Source: Taxillus chinensis (lineage: Eukaryota > Streptophyta > Magnoliopsida > Santalales > Loranthaceae). Taken from it: a stretch of DNA of 64,000 nucleotides. A program made the translations under genes and the position numbers. Shown here one piece after another: positions 11,929 to 28,463 of this stretch. The DNA lies in NCBI GenBank assembly GCA_023512835.1, contig CM042087.1:40800517-40864516 (forward strand), given 5' to 3'. The notes under the pieces were generated by a model. The model was not told the DNA's origin, searched no databases, and was given only the letters and a program-made list of their open reading frames with translations. Numbering within the stretch: position 1 is the first letter of the stretch; each line of letters begins with the position of its first letter.

Positions 11929-14463
11929 GGATGGCGTTGACGATTCTCACGCAACGCAACGGAGGCGAGAGGGTTTTGAGGGGACTTTTCATCTCAGGCG
12001 TAAAATAAATAGGGAAGTCCTGCCCCTGCCCTGCGGGACAGCATTACAAGCCTCAGCTGAAACGACACCGTCGTTGTGTCTGTGTGTGTGTGTGTGTGTG
12101 TTTTTTTTCCTTTAAAAACAATTTGTTAATATTCAAACAAGGCTGGCCGCCTGGCCCGATATTTTTAGAAATCCCACGTGGAATGTAAATGAGATTCTTA
12201 TTTTTTAGAAATTTTAAAATATTAAAATTATATATATATATATTAAATTGTTATTACCTATGGGATGGGAGTAACATAAAATTTTAAAATATATATTATT
12301 ATCAAAATTATAAATAAAAATAAAAATTATTATTTTATCGGTACTTAAAATAAGAAACTTTGGAGTAAATTTACATTTTCTGTCACGATGGTCTATTCTT
12401 GGTCAAAATTTTATGTGGAAATCTTTTTTTTTTTTTTTTTTTTTTTACAACCCTCGGGTTGCTTTGAAAAATTTTCACTAAATTGATTATTCCCATAGGG
12501 TGATTCACAGCCGCACCTACCAAACCACTAAGCATGTGTATAGTACAACAGATGAAGTTGCCAATGATGCAGGCAACGGGAAGTTCAGAACCGAGAGTAG
12601 CAGGCAAAATAATAAGCTGGCATCCCCCCAATGCAAAAAAATGAAGAAAAAAACTGATGAAATGGGTGAGATGCCTACTAAGTCCACGTGCGAAGGACAT
12701 GTCCCAGTAAAAGATTAATATATATTTTTTGGATAAAATTGTCTGGATGATTTGTGTTCTTATTGGGATATCATCTCTTTCTCTTTGAAGATAGCAAAGC
12801 TTATACGGTGGAATAGGTTTTTAGAAAATATCATCTATTCTAAAACCATATAGGCCATATAACAAGTTTAAAGCAAGCAATATCATAATTAAATATAAAA
12901 CTATATCTCAACACGGTTTTAATAATTTTGTCTAACAAAGTAATTCTTTTATAATGCATTCTTCTCGAGCAAATATATGTATCATGTATTTCTCAGTATC
13001 TTGATTATGCCATATGAATCTCAAACCAATACTTTATTAATGGGCAAACAAGAAAAAACAATCAAATAATATTTAAATGACTATTAAAAAGCTCATTGAT
13101 GGCCATTTAGACCATTTTAATCAACATCATCAAACAATATATATCATCAATAAAACCTGAGAGCAAAAGGGACAAACCCATAAACTTACACAGAATAAGT
13201 CCATGACCAAGAGTAAAAAATTATTTTCCCTAGGTACTACAAAGAGATGTCAAACAAATCATAAATGGGTTGACTAAAGCAACTTCCACACCTAATTGTA
13301 ATTTTATGTCACTAAAACAAACGCATTGAAAAATGTAAAATTTGACTTCCCCATTTAATTATTCAATGAAATGAATGCCAGTAAAGCAATCATATAATTT
13401 TTAAACAAAATTGACTTGAATTATTTACCATGCTTGTAGGAGGTGAACTTAATAATTTTGTGGGTCATTATTCATAATAACATTTAGACTAGAAAAAAAA
13501 TCATTAAATTCCTTGAAAAAGTCTAAGCAGACATACAAATTATTTTTTAAAATTTAACCACAAACAAATACATTCAGATCACTAATCCAAATGCATATCA
13601 GCTCGGGAAAAAATTATATTTGTTTAATAAAAACATGTAGAAATGCTATATAATAATAAAACTCGAAACAGAAAAAATGCTTATCTAACAAATAATCATC
13701 TCCATCGGAAGTACAAACAGTCAAACACTAAACTAGGCTAAAAAAAACTGCCAGGGACCTTGTATGATTATACAAATATCAATGCATCCAACAAAAAACA
13801 AAACAAATTACATATAAGAAACAATCAAAACGGCTCACGAGCTAGTGTATACTCATTCTAACCTAGGCTATGGTTGATTTTTTTTAGTTTTTTATTTATT
13901 TATAATAATTCTAGACTATCCTTTTTGGTCATACATTAACACTAGACGACCGTAGTGATTGTGATGATTAAACCGGATTAGAAAAACCAACTGACATACG
14001 GGGATATAAATATCAAAACACAACGTTAAAATCAAATCAACAAAAAAATATTTTAAAAAAATTAACATTAAAATTTATATATATGTATATAAAAATGGTG
14101 GAACAGAACTCGATTGGACCCAAAATCTCCGAGAAGACACACGCGATGGATCTGGATCATGACAATGACAATACTTAAGCTGCGGGCTGCACGTTCATTC
14201 GTAGCAGCCGCTTCAGCGCTTCGGCCCAACATTACAAAAATACAAAACCCACCGCACATGACATGAGGACCAACGAAACAAAAAAAAACACAAAACACCA
14301 CCGCACACAAAACACACCTCCAAGGTTTTTTTTTTCCTCGTAACAACGCCACTAACGAAACGATCGATTATTTTTACCTAACCGCATTTACCCCCGCCCT
14401 CCAATTTGCAGGAAACAAAAAAAAGAGGGCCGTATAGCAGCCGTATACCGAGACGGATGATGA
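11929..14463. other. AOX promoter and AT-rich intergenic DNA
   Basis: The first few hundred bases are the 5' flank of the minus-strand AOX gene. They contain a (TG)n tract at 12081-12101 and a palindromic G-box. A T-run lies at about 12424-12446. A patch of higher GC at 12480-12710 is open on both strands but matches nothing I recognise. The rest is AT-rich, and the right end is the 3' flank of the expansin gene. Confidence 0.5.
12174..12181 (-). promoter_or_regulatory. Palindromic G-box (CCACGTGG) upstream of AOX
   Basis: This is a perfect G-box core about 246 bp upstream of the AOX start codon. The core binds bZIP and bHLH factors, including ABA- and light-response regulators, and AOX1 genes are known to respond to stress and retrograde signals. 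The position is suitable; its function is inferred. Confidence 0.5.
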
Positions 14464-15363
14464 TCAGAACCGGAAGTTCTTGCCGACAAAGGTCTGTCCA
14501 AACTGCCAGTTGGCGGGTGCCGCGTCCACGGAGGTGGAGGTGCGACGGTCGCTGCCGGTGACCCTGAAGGAGAGTGCCTGACCGTTAAGGTCGGCGTTTG
14601 ACTGCCAGTTCTGACCCCAGTTGCGTGTCATGGGCGTCCACGGGGTGTTGCTTCCCCTGATGCTCGCCCTCACGATGTCCCCTGAGCCCGCAACGTTGGT
14701 TATGAGCACCAGGTCGAAGTACTTGAAGCCGTTGATCGTGAACCGGATCCCACCCTCCTTACGACAAGGGACCCTGCACCATTTTTTTTTTTTTGCCGTA
14801 CGTTAATAGAAAATGACGGATGATATGATGTTTAATTTACAGCAATAAATTAAGGAGACGGCGGGGACGACGATAATGACGACTCACCGGCGGTAAGAGA
14901 CGGGGATGACTCCGGCCTTGTACTCGGCGAGTTGAAGGAACATGGGCATGGCGAGGTCGAAGTGGGGACGAGGAGGGTTGCACCACCCGCCATTGTCGCT
15001 GGACTGGGCGAAGTTGGGGGGACAGAAGTTGGTGGCGGTTACCAAGATGGAGGGATTGCCGAGATGGCACCACTCCGGGTCATCCACGCACTTGAGCTCG
15101 AAGCACTGACCGCAGCTCAGCCCGCTGTTAAACAACGCCGTGCTCAGAGCCGCCGTGTTCACGCCGTACCCTTGGCTGTACAGGTTGCCGTACCCGCACG
15201 CTCCGCCCATGGTGCCTGAGGCATCGCTGCCGCCGTAGAAGGTGGCGGACCCTCTCATCCAGTCGCTGCCCTGGTAGGCGCCGAACATTTTGGCGTCAGA
15301 CAAAGAAGCTAGGATACAAAATGCGTAGGCAATGAAGAGCACAGACGGTAGTGCAGACGCCAT
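14464..15363 (-). CDS. Alpha-expansin (EXPA)
   Basis: Expansins are secreted and loosen plant cell walls at acidic pH by disrupting cellulose-xyloglucan contacts without hydrolysis. Exons in transcript order are 14888-15363 and 14464-14773. The single phase-2 intron falls between the two Arg/Val-Pro-Cys codons, the usual alpha-expansin position, and the product is 261 aa. Residues 1-24 look like a signal peptide (hydrophobic core ending in SLSDA). The GH45-like domain shows [20 protein letters not shown], paired cysteines and the HFD motif in RPHFDLAMP. The C-terminal CBM63 domain shows [17 protein letters not shown] and NWGQNWQ. The GWCNPP insert before HFD separates it from beta-expansins. 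It appears intact. The exact EXPA number cannot be assigned without a phylogeny. Confidence 0.95.
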
Positions 15364-16189
15364 CTTGGTATGCGAGAATGAGAGAGAATGAGAGGATGGT
15401 GATTAGGGTTTGTAGTTGTTTGGAAATGGGTAGGAAGGTGCGGGGTACTTATGGGGGAAGGGGGAGGGGCATGTTTGAAGGTGTCGAGAATTCTAAGGAC
15501 CGCATTCCACATACGGCTTTGCCTGTAATTAATGTGGTTTTATTCATCCGGCCACTACGGTTGTACTTTTTGTTTCTAAGTTTTTTATTATTATTATTAT
15601 TTTGTATTAAATTCATAATATTCTTTATTTTGGAATTTTATTATCATATGATATGAGAAGTCAAATGTGGTTTTGCCTCTAATAATTTGCCTGCATTCCC
15701 TCTGTAATTGCTCATTTAATAAAATAAGTAATTGTTTTAATGGTCGGAGTCCCCACTCCCCATGTGAATTTGGTATGTAATTTTTGGATTTTATATTATC
15801 TATACAAAAATTCTAATTATGGTAATGCCCGGGCAAATTAATCACTTGATTAGTTGCGTGAGTAAATCGGTGTAGGATTGATTATTTGTTTCCAATATGA
15901 GTCCTCAGCAGTTTAATTTCCCGTACCTCTTAGGTTTTATATATATTGGTATATATCATCTTTATATGTATTTATTATTCTTGCTTCTTTGGACAAATTA
16001 ATACACTCATTCTTTTTAAAACATTCCTCTTCGTTTATATGTTCGGTCCACAGAGAGCGGGAATAAAAAAAATAACTTCAACGATTTTTCAAACATAATA
16101 ATAAGTATGTATGTATGTATATATATATATATATAAATTCGTAAACCCTCACACATTTCACAATCTAACCAATGAATTCAATGTCGGCC

Positions 16190-16640
16190 GGTAACATCAA
16201 TGTAAACATATATACAATAATGGTATGGCAACTTTTGTCCTTTTGGCAATGTGATTGCAATCTTGCAAATTCCTTTTGCTTTAGTACGTACCTTCCAAAA
16301 AGCATTCAATTAGTTGTCTTATTAAGAACAAATTCAAAATCATAAATAGAAACCATTTTTTTCCGACTCATCCCTATTTAAATGGTGTATCTTGTAATAA
16401 ATTTCATAATTAATCAAAATTAACTAACAAATTAAAGAATGATAGTTATCACAATTTTGCATACATGTAACATCAATATAAAACTACAATATGCGATCGC
16501 AAGTTTTATCCTTTTGGCAACATAATTGCGTAATCTTGCAATTCGTTTTGCTTTACTACTTGCGTTTCAATAAACATTGAATGTTATATATTATAATAAA
16601 TCTCAAAAGTAATTAACAAATTAAAGAATGGTAGTATTAG
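16190..16640. repeat. Diverged direct repeat, two copies
   Basis: Both copies begin TAACATCAAT, continue through a shared block containing TCCTTTTGGCAA and CTTTTGCTTTA-like segments, and end near ACAAATTAAAGAATG. They start at 16192 and 16468, about 276 bp apart. They are clearly related but carry many substitutions and small gaps, so the duplication is old. No coding content. Confidence 0.7.
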
Positions 16641-18634
16641 AACAAAAATACATATTTAAAAACATACAAGAAAATGAACAAGTGATCAACTAAAAAATTG
16701 AAACCACAAACACAAATTAGACATCGCCGGTGGGAAACGATTACTTTCAGACAGCTGGAGGGATGATTCGCACACGTGGCGGTCAACCCTTTCTTAATTG
16801 CCGCGCCTTCTTCATTGGTAAAGGGTGGAGCCTCTCGATTAAACGCTTGACCGTATTGAATATGAATATATACCAAAAAAACATAATAATGGAAATTACA
16901 ATTTTGAAGGGGCGATTTGCATTTAAAATTTTAATCATATAATTAAATTATTATAACTTGTACTCACGAGGGATTTTACATTTTGGGGCGATGAGAAGGG
17001 TTGGAAAAATATATATATATTGAAAATAATAATAATTTATATATTACATCAGTGACGATCGAGGTAATAATTGCTTCCTTGACTGTCGTTGTTCGTTACA
17101 TGCGTGTCTCCCTGAAATCAAAGCTTGTTGATTTTTTGGTCAATTTCACCAAATTTTATGTTCTTACGTGAAACTTTTCATAATATATTTTACAACATGC
17201 ATGCGACAGGGGTATCCATGATATTTGAATCTAAGTCAGAAACCAGCTATGTTTTTTTGTTTTTTTCTTTGGGAGGCCATTAAAAATGAGGATTCACCCA
17301 ATAATTAAATTTTTCTATAATTTAGAAAAAATATATGCAAATTTATTAAAAATTATTTGTACCAGGTTCATTAAAATAAGTTATAGTGATAGAAAATAAA
17401 TAATAAATTATCATATTTTAGTATTCACTATTTATTTTTAATTTTTTTTTATAATTTTAAATATATATTATTATACTTATAAATGTTTGATTAATTATAA
17501 TAAATAAAATAAAGAATAAATATAAATATAAATAAAAAATGAAATATTCAGTATTTTTAGAAAATAAGTGAATTTTAAGAAATATAAATATTATTTATCT
17601 TCAAATAGGAGATGTAAATGCTCTAAAATGAGTAATCCAACACTATTTTAAACTAATAAGTATTCTTAATTATAGCAATACAACTTTTATGTTTTTTCGA
17701 GAAATGAGTGGGCTAAGTGAAAGCAAGAGGACAAAGAAAAAATGGGCAAAATGAGAAACGGGGCAGCCCCACTCGACGTACAGCCGTTGTTTCGTCTCCA
17801 CCACCTTTTATTGCTTAGCCTTAATTAAAAAATTTTAAATCTGGAATCAATTTACGGATTAAATTCTTTTTTTGGCACCTCTACTCAAAGCCTCCCTGGC
17901 TTGTTTTCCCCATGTGGCTGCTTTTTCGATCTGTATATAAGCGTTGGCCATTACAAAAAAAAAAAAAAAAAAACTAGTTTATCCATTATTTCCATGTGGG
18001 TTGTGTCGGTGTCCAGAAGAGAGATATGCACTGGGTAGCTGTTGATCATGATGAGAATCTCTTCTTGTTCTTCATCAAAGCTCGCGTGCCTGGAAAAGGA
18101 GCCCTTAGTTTAGTTTGGGTTTCTCAGCTAGAGTATTACTGACTTACTGTTTTCTGGTATATATATGAAATTTGGTGGTGGTAGGTTTTACTTGACCACG
18201 ACAAATGGGAAAGTACAAGCTTTATCCTACTCGTGATTCATTTTCATTCCACATAGACAAATCGAATGGGGGCCAAGATAGTTATCTCCAAAATATTTTC
18301 CCATGCATGCCACCCCTATATATATATATATAATGGCTTTATATACAGAAGGTTCATTCTTGCCCATAGGAAAAACAATGTGTTTTACTACTTTCACTTA
18401 CGAATTTATTATCTCTTTCAGCTAGTCCGTTCTTAGAATTAATCACATCGTTTTGTGTCATGCTGGTATTCATCAACTTCTCTGACGTCTCTTAGTGAAC
18501 ATTGTAGAAAAAGTTGATTTTCCATAATTAAACCAGCGTCTTCAACTTTGTTTCCATATAATGTAATTAGTTAGTTTGGTTTAGATTGAATAGACAACAT
18601 TTTTATGAAGAGGAACAAACACAACGTTATAGTG

Positions 18635-18800
18635 AGCATTGTGCTCATGCATGTTTATGAAATCTAGGTGTTCTAGATCAATCAAATCAAAAAATTAACA
18701 TTGAGATCATGAACATTGTGCTAAATTCTGGGTGTTTGAAATCGTGAGCTAGCGATGTGATAAATTTTGTGTGTTCGAGATCGTGATTGTTGTGTTGAAA
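18635..18800. repeat. Imperfect tandem repeat of about 43 bp
   Basis: Three loosely similar units contain variants of ATTGTGCTAAATTCTGGGTG followed by a TTTGAAATCGTGA-like segment. The second and third units (from about 18712 and 18754) match best and the first is weak. The function is unknown. Confidence 0.5.
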
Positions 18801-21800
18801 CTAACAACACAACAATTTTGCCACAATATTTGGAAATGATGATGGCTCCAAATCTAAATCATCAGGAGGCTAGCTAGCTAATTCACGGCTTTCAAAACAC
18901 CTGAATCCAAATTCCCTGGCCCTTTGATGAGATACATTCCTCATAATACCCTTGTTGATTACAAATACGTACGAAACCCCAAACCTTTTGCAACAGGAGG
19001 AGGAGGTAGAGGGGGAGGACAAAGAAGAGAAATCAACGTAGAGAAAGATATTGCTATTGCAGTTGGGAGGAGACGAAGAAAACGAAGAAGAGGTGATGGT
19101 AGCGATGGCAACGGCATGCGTGTCGTTTTCCAAAGACTGGAGTTAAGGTTTACAGAGGTGGTAGTGCTTAACACAAGTCTATGAACTTGTGTAGGACAGC
19201 TAGCTCTGGATGTTCATTTCCTTATTGAAGGGAATGACTTTTATAATGTTGAGATGAGTGAGATTTACGAGGTAATCAATCATTCTCATGTTAAATAAAA
19301 AGAATACACCATGCTAAGTGAAATGAAAATGTATTTAATTATATTTTATTTTTTATCTATAAAGTTTAGCTCTAATAAAATAAAATTCTATATTCACCCA
19401 TTATGCATGCACCTTACTTTTATGATAATACACCATACTAATTAATGGACCCATATTGTTGAGTTTTTGGCATTTGTCTTAGTTATGATTTAGCAAGAGA
19501 GTAATGATTAACAATTCATTCAGCTTGCAAGTTTAAGCGTCAATTAAAGATGAAAATTAGGACTTTACAAAATTAGTTTGTATTTTTCCCTAGTTGAGTA
19601 TATGTACATTTTCATAGGACCACACAACACACACGAACATTGTTGAATCAATGAAATTGTTCGGATCACTTTTTCTTACGCTTTTGTAACCGAAGATATA
19701 TAGAGGGATACAATAATAAAATGCAAAATGATATGTTTGGTTCAACTGTTTGGTCACTTTTTCTTGCGCTTTTACTTTGTTTGGTCCTAGCACGGTTTTT
19801 AATTTGTATTTCTTCTTCTTCTTCTTTTTCCTAGAAATAGAAACCAAGAATCTAAACAAAATGGGATGCATTCGGGATCAACAATACTAATTCACAAAAT
19901 TAAAGATTGGTTTGGGAAAGAATATTGGTAAATGAATAAATGGAATATATTGAACATCATGTCCCGGTGTATATGATCCCGACAATATATATGGTATCGT
20001 GTATTTACAATGCACAACAGATTTGTGTTGTTTCCTTTATCATTGTATGAGTAAATGCAAATTAACATAATCAAAGTTAATTCAAGCACATTGTCTTTTG
20101 AAGTGTGATCCCTTCGATTATTCTACTAATGTAATGTAATAAAAACGGTAATTTTACGTATGATAACTCAAACGATTAATGAAAAAATATTCTACTACAT
20201 AAAAATATTTTGTTTGTACTTTTATATAACAATTTTGGATTTCTTAAAATACGATAATCATATAAAATTAATTTAATTAAAATTACAATAAAACTAAATA
20301 AATAAACATAATATATTTGTAAAATAATGCAAAAAATGACTAAACACTACACACTCACACACGTATTGTGTCATGTCAGTGTATCTATTTGCAAATAATA
20401 AATAAATACATAAATTAATATACAAACGAAGGGAGTGTAAATGCGAATTAATCTTAGATTCACACATTCCTTGTAGCAATCAATTTACCAATATGCATTC
20501 AATTTAGTGGCATTTTCGAAATGCACAAAGGGCGGTGGAAATGACGTAAATCGATTTAGAGAAAACGTGAGGGACGGAAATACATGCACTAGTGATCATA
20601 TTCTATTAGTGAGACCACCTTATAGAATGACCATAGTATATAGATGGGAGTGAGTGGTTTTGTTAGTCATGGACAAGAACATTTATTGTAGATGAAAATG
20701 AAAGCGAATGAAATGAAAGACCGGACATGTACATAGATTGGCCGGTGATTGTAAAGTACGAGATTGTAAGTTTGACTCTAGTCATTATCATCGGAGGGTG
20801 AGAGATTTTGAATAGAATTTGATGTGAGTTATATAATAAATAATTTTAAAAATAAAATAAAATGAAAAGGTAGGGTATATTTGTTTCTGTTTTTTATTTT
20901 GTTTTGTAAAATTATTATTATTATTTAATTATAGAAAAATTAATATATTTTAAAAAACGAAATAACCAGCCTTTTCACTTTCATTCTGATCAAATTTTAT
21001 GAGATTAGTATTGAACCATTCCAGGGTGATTCATGTCTGAGTGGCATGAGTAAACACGACTACTGAGTCTCAAAGGCCTGAGTGGCATGCTGACTCCCTC
21101 CCAAATGGGCAATGGACATAGTAAGTAATTAACGACTATTGAGCCTATCGAGTTGTACGCCAACAGCTCAGCTTAGCTTGCGCCCAAAATGTAAAGACAA
21201 TCATAACATTAAGGTTGGCCGCTTGCACACCTTAATACAATAACTGTTACATATTTATTTACATGTGCACCGGATGGCCGTCCCAAAACAAATTATTAAG
21301 GTTGGCCGATTAACGTTTGTCATCTGTACTCATTAACAAATTATTCAAAGTCTTCTTCGGGGCAATTTGTGTAGGATACCAAAGCCTCCCAAAACAAAAC
21401 AAAACTTTGAAGAATGGAAATTAATTTTAAAGAATCATATGAGACTTATCAGCTAACACATCTCAAAAATGTTTTTTTTTTTCATTATTTTTTAGAAATC
21501 TCAATTTAAATTGTCTAACGGTACACATACGACTTGTAATAACATCCTTATTATTATTTTATGTTTGATCGGTCACCAAATTGGTTAACATGTAAACCAA
21601 TATCAGTTTTCTTTAAATTCAAACTAAATCAAAAAACTATATATTATCCATTTGTTCAATCCCATTCAATTTATTGCTCTAAATCTGTTGCTGACCACCT
21701 ATAGATACAAGAATATTATTCATAAATAGGGGGATATACATACCATTCAAATTAATTAACACATTTATTTAATATTTGTGAATTCATAACTCAATTTAGT

Positions 21801-24310
21801 GTCCTTATATGAATAGTATAAGCCTTTAACAATTAAATTCAAATAATTTGTGAAATTGAGGTCATATAAATATATCATGTATTATTAATGAAAATTTAAT
21901 ACAAAAATTGCATGGGTGCTTATGGTTAAATTTATAAATAATTTATAATTAATTATAATTTTGAAATTAAAATTGTCAAGTTAAACTTTCAATAAATATT
22001 TATAATTTAAATTGTACGTTTATCTTTAATTAAATATTAAATTCATGAAAAATGTTAAATTAAATATTCAATTAACATTTTGTAATTATAAATTATATAT
22101 TTAATTTAATTATACTTTGGAAATTGTAATTATACAATTAATAGTTAACTTATAAAAATTATTTATAAAATTATTCACTAACCCAGTGTTTTTATTCCAA
22201 ATATTTGACTATGCCATTCCTACTCTAGCTCAACAAGTATTTTTTAAAAAACATTAAATTAAAGGTTAGTGTGGCACCTTCAAAATTTTCATTCACCTTT
22301 TGTCAATGATAGGGTTTATTGGATTCAAATCACAATTCCGTGATTCAAAAAATGAAAGTACAAGTTTGAAGTTTTGCTTTTTGTTTAATACACGAGTTTT
22401 GGACTAAATTCATGTTATATTTTTGATTGTTTTTAAATTTTTTTAATTTTTTTTTAAAATTTAAGCTCTTTTTTTTTTGTGAGATTCAATTTTATTTTTT
22501 ATTTTTTCTTTCTCTTTTCCTGAACTTGTGTTATGATTTTCTGTATTTAAAATGTGATTTTATTTTAAAAAACGTAACCGATAAAATATACTTATTATTT
22601 TTTTAATGGAGTATTTTTATTTTACCTGTTTTAATTTTCCAATTCTAATTTTTTGTAAGACTCAATTTATTATTGTTTGAAATTTGTTTCCTTTATTTTT
22701 CCTACTATATTATTCGGGTCTATCATATATATATATATATATGTATATATTATAATTTTTTGTGATACCTAATTTTAAAAAATACTTTAACAATGAATTA
22801 CTGTCGTGATTTGTTGTGATTTAATTAAACCCGTTTAAGATTTATGGTAATTAATGTTTTCCTCTCAAGATTATAGATTACTTATGTGGTTCGTAATATT
22901 TAAGTCTGTACATGTGGACCTACCGACTAAATTTCATCTTTCAATCAAACAATAACTTTTTGTATGTGAATAATTATTGTAATGAAAAGTTTGTTTGAAC
23001 ATATTTTTAGAATTTGATTATCTATTTATAGATAATAGAGCACATTAGAGTTACTTTTAATGCACTGTTGTAAAATCTTTATTTGTAATTTCAAATTTTA
23101 TATTAGTCCTTAATTTGAGGTTTTTTTAAATATTACTATTATATATAACATTCATAAATTATTAACAAATTAATGTTATTAGATGTTTAAATTGAAAGTT
23201 AAACTATTTCAAGTATTTCGAAGTCCATTGAGTTTTTATTTTGCTAAAATATAACTTTTCTTTTCTACGTACCTTTACACTTTATATAGGTTGTAAATTA
23301 ATATAAGTAAATTCAGTGATTGTTTTTAATAACAGTGAGGCAATATAAATTTAAAACTATTTAAATTTTATAATTGGATATCTTAGGTGTTTTTCAAAAA
23401 TGTTTATAATTATTTTTTATTTTTAAATTTAAATTTAATGTTAATGAAAATATACTTTTTAAAATTTACTACTTGAATCCACAAATATTATATATATATA
23501 TATATATCCTTTTTTATAGGACCGAATTTTAAAAACATAATATTTTAAAAATATAGTTTGTCTCATACCATACAAAAAAATCAAATTAAAATTCAACCCA
23601 AATTTTAATAAAATAAAATAAACATAATATCAAAATCAAAACTTACATCAAATATACGTATACTTTGGAGCTTGAATTACGTACTATTTAGCTTACAAGA
23701 TATTTACACCCCTAAATTTAAACTTAAATTATGGAAATTAAAATGGTTTTCAAAATTGGAGTAATTTCAGACTTATATTTTATATCGAATAATTTTGAAA
23801 AAAATACATCTCAACGTTAGAGCATGAATATCAAACACCTAATTATTTTTTATAAATTTACAGATTTAAACTATTTTTTCTTACATATATCAATATATAC
23901 TATAATAGATTCATTAAATCACTATCTCTATCATTACATGAATATTTTATATTACTTGTTGTATTTAATATTTTTTTATAATTCAATGTGAAAATAAAAG
24001 TAAATATTATGAAAAACATAAAAGAGAGAGATAAGAGAATTTTTTTATATATTTTAATAATTATAGTGAGTAAATAGTATTTATTATTATATTGAAAAAT
24101 ATTATATAAACTATACGAAAGAAAGTTAAATATAAAAGATATGTTGTGTAATGATTTTATAATTTTATATATTTTTTTTTAAATATAAAAAACGAAATTT
24201 TTGTCTTGAAAGAGAATAAAAGTATCCACGCCTTAGGGTATAGAGGTAATAAAGATCATCAATGTATGATATTATCGTCATTTTATATTCCTCCTTATTT
24301 GACGGTCGCC

Positions 24311-24353
24311 TATATATTTAACAAGAAAGAAGAAACAAACTAAACTAGGGTTT
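24311..24353 (+). promoter_or_regulatory. TATA box and telo-box of RPS23
   Basis: TATATATTTA at 24311-24320 lies about 140 bp upstream of the RPS23 start codon. TAGGGTTT, the complement of the plant telo-box AAACCCTA, lies at 24346-24353. Telo-boxes just downstream of the TATA or transcription start are typical of plant ribosomal protein genes, so the pair supports the assignment of the gene. The leader that follows is pyrimidine-rich. Confidence 0.7.
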
Positions 24354-24456
24354 TTAAGGCTCGTGTCTGTCGCTTCTTGTCTATTGTCGCCGCCGCCAAC
24401 AGCCGTTCTCCGATTCCAGCTTTTTGCTACCCGGTCGCCTCCTCTCTTCAGCAAAC

Positions 24457-26469
<2,013 letters not shown>

Positions 26470-28463
26470 TTTTCGTTTGTGTTTCTTACTGGAGAGGCTG
26501 GAGAGAACGATTTTTAAATGAATACATTTTGCTTATTTACCGACTTTTGACAGTTTGTTGACATTCATGTTATATGGTATTCATCAAGTTTCTCAAATTT
26601 GTGTTAACGTAGACCTTTTTTAAACACCATCAATATGATTAGTTGATTTTGTCAGTGGTCAGTGACAAACGTTGAGGTTGTGTGTATGAGTGCCGCCCCC
26701 CCCCCCCCCCCTTTTTTTTTCTTTTTTTTTTTAGAATCTGAATCATGAGTTTGTAAAAATAAAGTTGCATCATGAGTGGAATTTTGTTAATTTGAATTTT
26801 ATAAAATTGGAAAGAAGAAAAAAGGAGTAAAAAAATATTTTGAAACACGTTTTTCAATTCGTGTCCGCAAACTCTAACCAAAAAAGGGTGGCCGCGTTTT
26901 TTTTTTCGCCACGGATTCCTGTTTTCAAAATAGCCAAAACTACGACGTTTAATACTGTTCATTTTTTCCCAGAAAAATTATTTAAAATTTAAATTTTAAT
27001 ACTGTTTTTATTTCATTTATATTTTTTTTAAAAATAATATTTATTTAAATTTTTATACTCCTGCACATAAAGAGAATAAATATGAGATGAAAAAAAATTA
27101 TATAACGCATGGAATGAATATTTATTTTTTATAAATAAAGAGTAATTATAATATTTTTTAAATGTAAGAGGATGAAGAATGTATTTAAGTAATATTTTAA
27201 AATTTAATTTTTCAATCTATAGATAATAAAAAAAGTTTTCTTAATTCCTTTTATAAATAATTGGTTTTGTTTCTAAGTTAATGAATAACAATGACAAATG
27301 ACGGGGATGCATCTTAGTTTTGGTTGTCCATTAATCTTTGCCTTCCAAAGCTGTTTTTATATTGTTAGGAAGTTAAATAAAAAACAAGTGAAAGCTTATT
27401 TGAAAGTGATTTATTTTTTAAGGTAATTTTAAGCTTTTTGCATATACACTTAAGAATATTTTATTAGTTTTGATCAAATCACTAGTTAATAAAATATTAA
27501 CATGATAGCAAGAATATACTAAGAAATTCACATCAAAAAAGTAAAAACTGTTATCTAAAATTACGCATCAAATTTTTTTTATAACTAAGTTAAATAAAAT
27601 TTTAAATCGTATAATTCATGTATCACTATTGTAATTAAAATATATTTATTATAAATATTACAATATAATAAATTATATTATTAATTAATTATGATTATAT
27701 ATATGTATATATATAACTAAAATTGCATAAAATATTTCTCTATATTTATTATGAAAAGTACAGTAACTGTGATAAAAACAACTAAATATACTAGTTTTTC
27801 CTGTAAAGTTTGTGAAACGTTGTGGACAATTCATTTGTCCTCACAAAAGCTCTAGAATCCTTTCATGACAACACTTCACAGCATTATATTAAGTTGACAA
27901 ATTTTGTAATTGATGTCGTTACCGTTTTCTAAAACCACATAAATGATCTTTTATAAAATAATAATACCAACAACCATGAATCACAATCATAATTGCCAAC
28001 CTTCTCTCTGTACACGCATCTTGAACAACAAACCAAAAAAAAAGGGCATACCCTTCTACAACAATATCATAGTTTAGAAAATTGTAAAAAAAAAGAAGAA
28101 AATTGTACACCTTGAACCATTTTCCCGCCACTGAGAGAAGAAAATTGTACACCTTGAAAATTGCAAAACCAAGCAACAACCAGAAAAGCACCAGGCCACA
28201 ATGTTTGTTTTCTTAACGATTCCTTTTAAGAAATGACGCTATTGCTTTTCCCACAAATAATACCCCTGCGAGCGACTGTACCTCTATCCGCCCCCTCATG
28301 ATTGCCGCACCCGCCATAGAAAATCAGTTATGAACTGTAGAGAATCAAACCTGTCGGCGAATAATTTGTATAGTTTTCTTACTATTGCAGATTCAATACC
28401 ACAAAAGGACTAACAGATTAGAGACAGCCTTCCGAGTTCCGAGAAAGAAATCTCTATTGCCTT
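26470..28463. other. Intergenic region between RPS23 and the Ser-rich gene
   Basis: The RPS23 3' UTR occupies the first stretch. A run of 16 C bases at 26696-26711 is followed by T-runs. The rest is AT-rich with no supportable gene. The last few hundred bases belong to the 3' flank of the minus-strand gene that ends at 28464. Confidence 0.5.
26696..26711. repeat. C16 homopolymer next to T-runs
   Basis: Sixteen consecutive C bases are followed by nine T bases, one C and about twelve T bases. The complementary strand is a G-run able to form a quadruplex. Exact length in an assembly is unreliable for such tracts. Confidence 0.85.

Larger units (their letters stand above)
15364..24300. other. 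Nine-kilobase AT-rich gene desert
   Basis: No gene could be supported between the expansin and RPS23. The sequence is AT-rich with A/T runs, short (AT)n tracts (near 16120, 18320, 22725 and 23490) and old repeats. A stretch ending near 17630 in GGAGATGTAAATGCTCTAAAA, and another starting near 23818 with TTAGAGCATGAATATC, resemble ends of small non-autonomous DNA transposons, though matching inverted ends were not found. The first few hundred bases are the expansin promoter. Frames on both strands at 18870-19184 are open but unrecognised. Confidence 0.5.

Noticed and set aside
12383..12718. Open frames on both strands near a T-run
   Set aside because: The minus frame ends in a poly-Lys tail from the T-run, and neither frame resembles a known family.
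17283..17640. Foldback DNA transposon (MITE)
   Set aside because: The right end looks typical, but no matching left inverted end or target-site duplication could be found by eye.
18870..19184. Possible transit-peptide-like first exon on the minus strand
   Set aside because: Ser-rich in one frame and Pro/Leu-rich in the other, with no following exon found. It could be a real first exon but is not supportable.
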